Part shown: piece after piece, positions 42,204 through 45,344 of the stretch
Layout of the letters: every line of letters starts with the position of its first letter
How positions within the stretch are numbered: the first letter of the stretch is position 1
Assembly (NCBI GenBank): GCA_028281285.1
Contig: JANQKF010000005.1
Span: 1 to 45,344 of the forward strand
Length of the DNA: 45,344 bases
Origin: Cyclobacteriaceae bacterium
GTDB taxonomy: Bacteria; Bacteroidota; Bacteroidia; Cytophagales; Cyclobacteriaceae
Direction: 5' to 3'
Position numbers and translations under genes: made by a program
The notes under the pieces: model-generated
Database searches by the model: none
What the model was told of the DNA's origin: nothing
Seen by the model: only the letters and a program-made list of their open reading frames with translations

Positions 42204-42743
42204 TCAGGCTAGTGTCTTCCCACTGTAGTAAGCAATAGATGGCATTTCGTCTTTCTGCTCCTTAGAAGGGTTCTTATTCATAACCTGCCTATAGACGTTT
42301 ATATCCACGAAAAGTGCCTTTGGGTTTGACAGGGCGATATTCCTATCGATTATTGCATTAATACGCTTGTGTAATCTTCTAGCAGATCGCCAGCCAGGTA
42401 TAAAAACCGGGCTCAGCCGTTTTATTCTTACTCCCTTAGTTTTGAGGTCAGGCTCATAGATGATAAGCCTCAGCCAAAAACCGCCTATGAGCTGACTCCT
42501 GATCATAACATTGGTGGGAAGTTGTACCCATGTGTTCAGTCCAAGCCAATGGAACAATAAGGTGATAATTCGTTTTGCTCTGTATTCAAAAATATAATTG
42601 TCGAGAGAGATACTGTAAAGTATGTTGTCTGAGTTCAGCTGTTTAAAGCTTAACTGATCTTGTCTTTTTTTATGGAGAGGATTACTGTTTGATAAACAAT
42701 CCATGTTATCCACTTCTCTTGATGTACTGATTTTTAAGTCCAT
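42204..42743 (-). CDS. Hypothetical protein
   Basis: 179 residues, not recognised. The N-terminal 60 residues are polar; residues ~60-100 contain a short hydrophobic stretch (RIITLLFHWLGLNTWVQLP, GFWLRLIIY) and the C-terminal half is basic (IKRLSPVFIPGWRSARRLHKRINAIIDRN). No signal peptide. It lies 30 bp downstream of the large T9SS protein on the same strand and may be co-transcribed. Confidence 0.55.
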   Translation of the reverse strand: MDLKISTSREVDNMDCLSNSNPLHKKRQDQLSFKQLNSDNILYSISLDNYIFEYRAKRIITLLFHWLGLNTWVQLPTNVMIRSQLIGGFWLRLIIYEPDLKTKGVRIKRLSPVFIPGWRSARRLHKRINAIIDRNIALSNPKALFVDINVYRQVMNKNPSKEQKDEMPSIAYYSGKTLA

Positions 42744-42773
42744 TTTGTTAATTTTTTCTTGATTGAATCGCCT

Positions 42774-45344
42774 TCAATTTTTCTGCACAATGATCTTGTG
42801 TGTCCTATAAACCCCTCGGGTTTTAACCCGAATGATATACAGCCCTGGTTGGAGCGTGTGGGTTTTCAGATATCCAGAAGTATTTCGGTTGAAGTGTTGG
42901 ATGGATTTGACCATCCCGGAATTGTGATACACTAATACTTCTGTGTCCTCTTGTTCAGTACCAGGTATAAAAAGGAGCTCTCCTTGCTTCACCGGATTTG
43001 GGTAGGGGGGAATGACCTGCCTGGGAGGGCGGAAGAGAATTTTTACGATTTTCGAGATATTCCTTCGCCCATGAATGTCGATATCTACCAGACGATAATA
43101 GCTTTGTCCTTCTAGTGGACTATAGTCGATAAATTCATAATGTGAAATGTCTTGGCTGTTGCCAACTCCCTCTATAGAACCGATGACATCAAAATCAAGA
43201 TCACTTCCTGATCGTTCTATTTTGAATACGCTATTGTTTTGCTCATTGGCGGTGGCCCAATTGATCCGAATATGATCTTTTCTGGCAGTTGCCTCAAATG
43301 AAAGCAATGTGATTGGCAGTGCCAGATATTCGGAAGAACCTAGTGTAAAGAACTGTCCATCTGAAAAGTCAACCACAAAATTGACGAGGTCATCTCCGGG
43401 GGTAACAAAGGATTGAAATACCTTGGAAGCACCTGAGCTGAAGTCCCCATCATTATCTACTAATAATACTATCTGACTTTCGTCATTGGTGCCTATACCG
43501 GTAGGACCAGCTATTGCACTAATGTCGAACTGAACTACCACCGAACCAACAGTACCTGTTTCCCGCACTTTCCATTCCCGATTAAGCTGGCTTTTGACCA
43601 GTAAAGGGTCCATATCGATGTTTTCGTTCCGGTCTGTAAGGGCTGCACCATCATGCCCCCACATCAGAAAGGAGCTATTCGCGCTAAAGCTGCTGGGATT
43701 ATCAGCATTGGTTGATTCCAGACCATCGGTATCATCATCCAGGCCTACACTTACAATAGCATCGCTATTGGCACTTTTAGATTGTTTTTGGTTGAGGGCT
43801 GAATCATCGTCTCTGCCTATTCCCGCCACATTATTGTGGTAAGTACTGTGGGCAGAAGCATCCCAGAAGGTGGTACCTGCAGCATTGATATAATCTCCAT
43901 TGGTACCTCCTCCGGTATTGTCCAACTCTATGCCATATTTAAGGGCCAGGTAGCTATAGAGCTTATTTTTATCGGTATCAGCAATGTCATTGTCATAGAT
44001 AATGAATTCTGAAATCAACCCGTTGTAAAAGAATGTGTTGGTGAGACCGATGTAAGTGGTCTGTGATCCTTCTACATCTAAGGTGACACTATTGCTCTTG
44101 CTACTCAGTGTTCCATTTCGAACCTCTTCCAGGAAGCGATTAGTTCCGTCATGTTCTCCAAAAATAAGGAAGGGGGTTTCGCCAGGATCGTTATAGCCAT
44201 TTACTGGTAATTCAAAGTCATTTCCAATATGCCCCAGGGCCAAAGAAGTATTGCTGTTACGGTATCCAATATGGAGACCTTCATTAACCGGGACAAATAC
44301 TGAACCGATGATATAGTTATGACCGGCATCCTGCCGGATGCCCACTCCCAGCAGTGTATAGTCACCATTGTTGGCAGCACCTGATTTGATATTGGCCAGG
44401 TTGCCAAGCGACAAACGGTCATCGGTACCATCAAAGTCGATGGTGGGGTTGAAGTTAATGTTGTCTGTGCTATTGTTTTTATACAGTGGTGGATTGCCGT
44501 CCGATGTAGCATCGGTACCTGCAGTAGATTGATCAGACCATGTAGTTAAGGTGGTATTGTCTGTAGTGGTTGAAGTACCGGCATCAGCTTTTAACCAGAC
44601 ATACAGATCGGTGGTCACCCCACCCGGGGCTTCCATTTTGGTGGCCAGTGAGAAGAACTGCCCATTCGTCAGGTCTACTCCTGTAAAGGAAACCACATTG
44701 CCATTGATAGAAGAGGCCCTTGTGAGGGTGCCTGAGGCCATGGTAGCGGTATTGGAAACGATCAGTTTAAAATCACCCAGCGTGTTGCCATAACCCAACC
44801 CTGTGAGGTCGAACTGTATTTCTACATTACCTACGGTGCCGGTTTCGGCCACCTTCCAGATCCTGCTTATCCGCTCTAACGTGTTAGCCGGTAAGTCTGA
44901 AGTATTGGCACTGGCCTGGGCGGGAGCGGCATTGTCATTGCCCCAAAGCATAAAACTGTTATCGGCAGAGAAGCTGTTGCTGTTGGCCGAATTGGTAGTG
45001 GCAATGCTCCCCAGGCCCATGCTTACAATGGCATCGGTACTGGCACTTTTTGATTGTTTTTGGTTGAGGCCAGAATCATCGTCTCTACCGATCCCAGCGA
45101 TGTCATTATGGTAGGTGCTATTGGCAGAGGCATCCCAGAGGGTAGTTCCTGCAGCGTTAGTGTAATCTCCGTTTGTACCGCCTCCGGTATTGTCTAATTC
45201 AATGCCATACTTAATAGCGAGGTAACTATAGATCTTGTCCTTGTGGGTATCGGAGATGTCGTTGTCATAAATGATGACTTCGGAGATTAATCCGTTGGAA
45301 AATCCGCTCTGAAAGCCAACGTAGTTGGTTCTGGAGCCTGAGAG
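42774..45344 (-). CDS. Large T9SS-secreted protein with tandem LamG-like/DUF8202-type repeats (5' end outside window)
   Basis: 856 residues are visible; the frame is open to the right edge, so the true start lies outside. It contains repeated modules with a LamG-like part (YTLLGVGIRQDAGHN, LISEFIIYDNDIADTDKN) and the DUF8202-type motif LYSYLALKYGIEL ... FWDASAHSTYHNNVAGIGRDDD. The module repeats at the DNA level with a 1272-bp (424-residue) period (43861 vs 45133). The C-terminus has a fibronectin-like segment (ITLLSFEATARKDHIRINWATANEQNN) and a T9SS type A sorting domain (PPYPNPVKQGELLFIPG ... GLYIIRVKTRGVYRTHKIIVQKN). Probably a long surface adhesin. Confidence 0.85.
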   Translation of the reverse strand, partial: LSGSRTNYVGFQSGFSNGLISEVIIYDNDISDTHKDKIYSYLAIKYGIELDNTGGGTNGDYTNAAGTTLWDASANSTYHNDIAGIGRDDDSGLNQKQSKSASTDAIVSMGLGSIATTNSANSNSFSADNSFMLWGNDNAAPAQASANTSDLPANTLERISRIWKVAETGTVGNVEIQFDLTGLGYGNTLGDFKLIVSNTATMASGTLTRASSINGNVVSFTGVDLTNGQFFSLATKMEAPGGVTTDLYVWLKADAGTSTTTDNTTLTTWSDQSTAGTDATSDGNPPLYKNNSTDNINFNPTIDFDGTDDRLSLGNLANIKSGAANNGDYTLLGVGIRQDAGHNYIIGSVFVPVNEGLHIGYRNSNTSLALGHIGNDFELPVNGYNDPGETPFLIFGEHDGTNRFLEEVRNGTLSSKSNSVTLDVEGSQTTYIGLTNTFFYNGLISEFIIYDNDIADTDKNKLYSYLALKYGIELDNTGGGTNGDYINAAGTTFWDASAHSTYHNNVAGIGRDDDSALNQKQSKSANSDAIVSVGLDDDTDGLESTNADNPSSFSANSSFLMWGHDGAALTDRNENIDMDPLLVKSQLNREWKVRETGTVGSVVVQFDISAIAGPTGIGTNDESQIVLLVDNDGDFSSGASKVFQSFVTPGDDLVNFVVDFSDGQFFTLGSSEYLALPITLLSFEATARKDHIRINWATANEQNNSVFKIERSGSDLDFDVIGSIEGVGNSQDISHYEFIDYSPLEGQSYYRLVDIDIHGRRNISKIVKILFRPPRQVIPPYPNPVKQGELLFIPGTEQEDTEVLVYHNSGMVKSIQHFNRNTSGYLKTHTLQPGLYIIRVKTRGVYRTHKIIVQKN
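43600..45344. repeat. 1272-bp tandem repeat within the T9SS surface protein gene
   Basis: The module starting at 43861 (TCCCAGAAGGT) recurs at 45133 (TCCCAGAGGGT) with many synonymous changes and a conserved protein sequence. Further copies are likely beyond the window edge. Confidence 0.8.

Noticed and set aside
1-45344. Many antisense and out-of-frame ORFs of 60-140 codons
   Set aside because: They lie inside well-supported genes, lack family features and follow the codon structure of the opposite strand.

Overview
The window is a chromosomal segment of a Bacteroidota bacterium, most likely a Cytophagales-type marine glider. The evidence is type IX secretion (T9SS) C-terminal sorting domains, a CHU_C/gliding-type C-terminal domain, SprB-like repeats, RHS proteins with the YYPFGM motif, promoter-like boxes of the Bacteroidota TAnnTTTG type, and a carotenoid locus with CrtW, CrtZ and a CruF-like protein. 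Genus cannot be fixed from sequence alone.

Layout. (1) 1-7400 is an accessory polymorphic-toxin region. The 3' end of an RHS gene with a phospholipase A2-like tip and a lipoprotein immunity candidate is followed by displaced RHS tips lacking ATG starts, each placed behind a terminator and paired with an exported or membrane immunity candidate. An IS1-family transposase ends the array, and IS1-like terminal sequences recur after three of the immunity genes. (2) 7357-8027 holds palindromic intergenic repeats around a frameshifted GIY-YIG nuclease. (3) 8028-15163 (minus strand) is a carotenoid/isoprenoid locus: cruF-like, crtZ, a CarH-like MerR regulator with a B12-binding signature, an ECF sigma factor, crtI and crtB, then ispH and crtW separated by repeats. 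The intergenic region before the sigma factor carries an array of GTTTAA/TTAAAC motifs overlapping a predicted promoter. (4) 15213-21553 is mostly housekeeping (DUF4286-like protein, GNAT, serS, rho) plus a large secreted lectin/PKD/SprB protein. (5) 21633-26661 (minus) is a MarR - RND/MMPL - LolA-like - outer-membrane barrel operon with two matching palindromic operators. (6) 26920-32387 holds two MacB/FtsX-like permeases, the second coupled to a PadR regulator. (7) 32428-45344 contains large T9SS cell-surface proteins, a GT2 glycosyltransferase, an ECF sigma factor overlapping a membrane-anchored anti-sigma-like/barrel protein, a possible proteolysis-regulated trio (retropepsin-like protease, membrane-tethered winged-helix regulator, CPBP protease), a DinB protein and a truncated repeat-rich T9SS protein.

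How the parts work together. The carotenoid genes look like a light- or B12-responsive regulon making a monocyclic keto/hydroxy carotenoid (flexixanthin/saproxanthin type), but GGPP synthase, lycopene cyclase and CrtD must lie elsewhere. The RHS region looks like a reservoir of silent toxin tips that can be exchanged by homologous recombination through a 246-bp conserved anchor. Functional names rest on recognised motifs and family knowledge; no database search was run.
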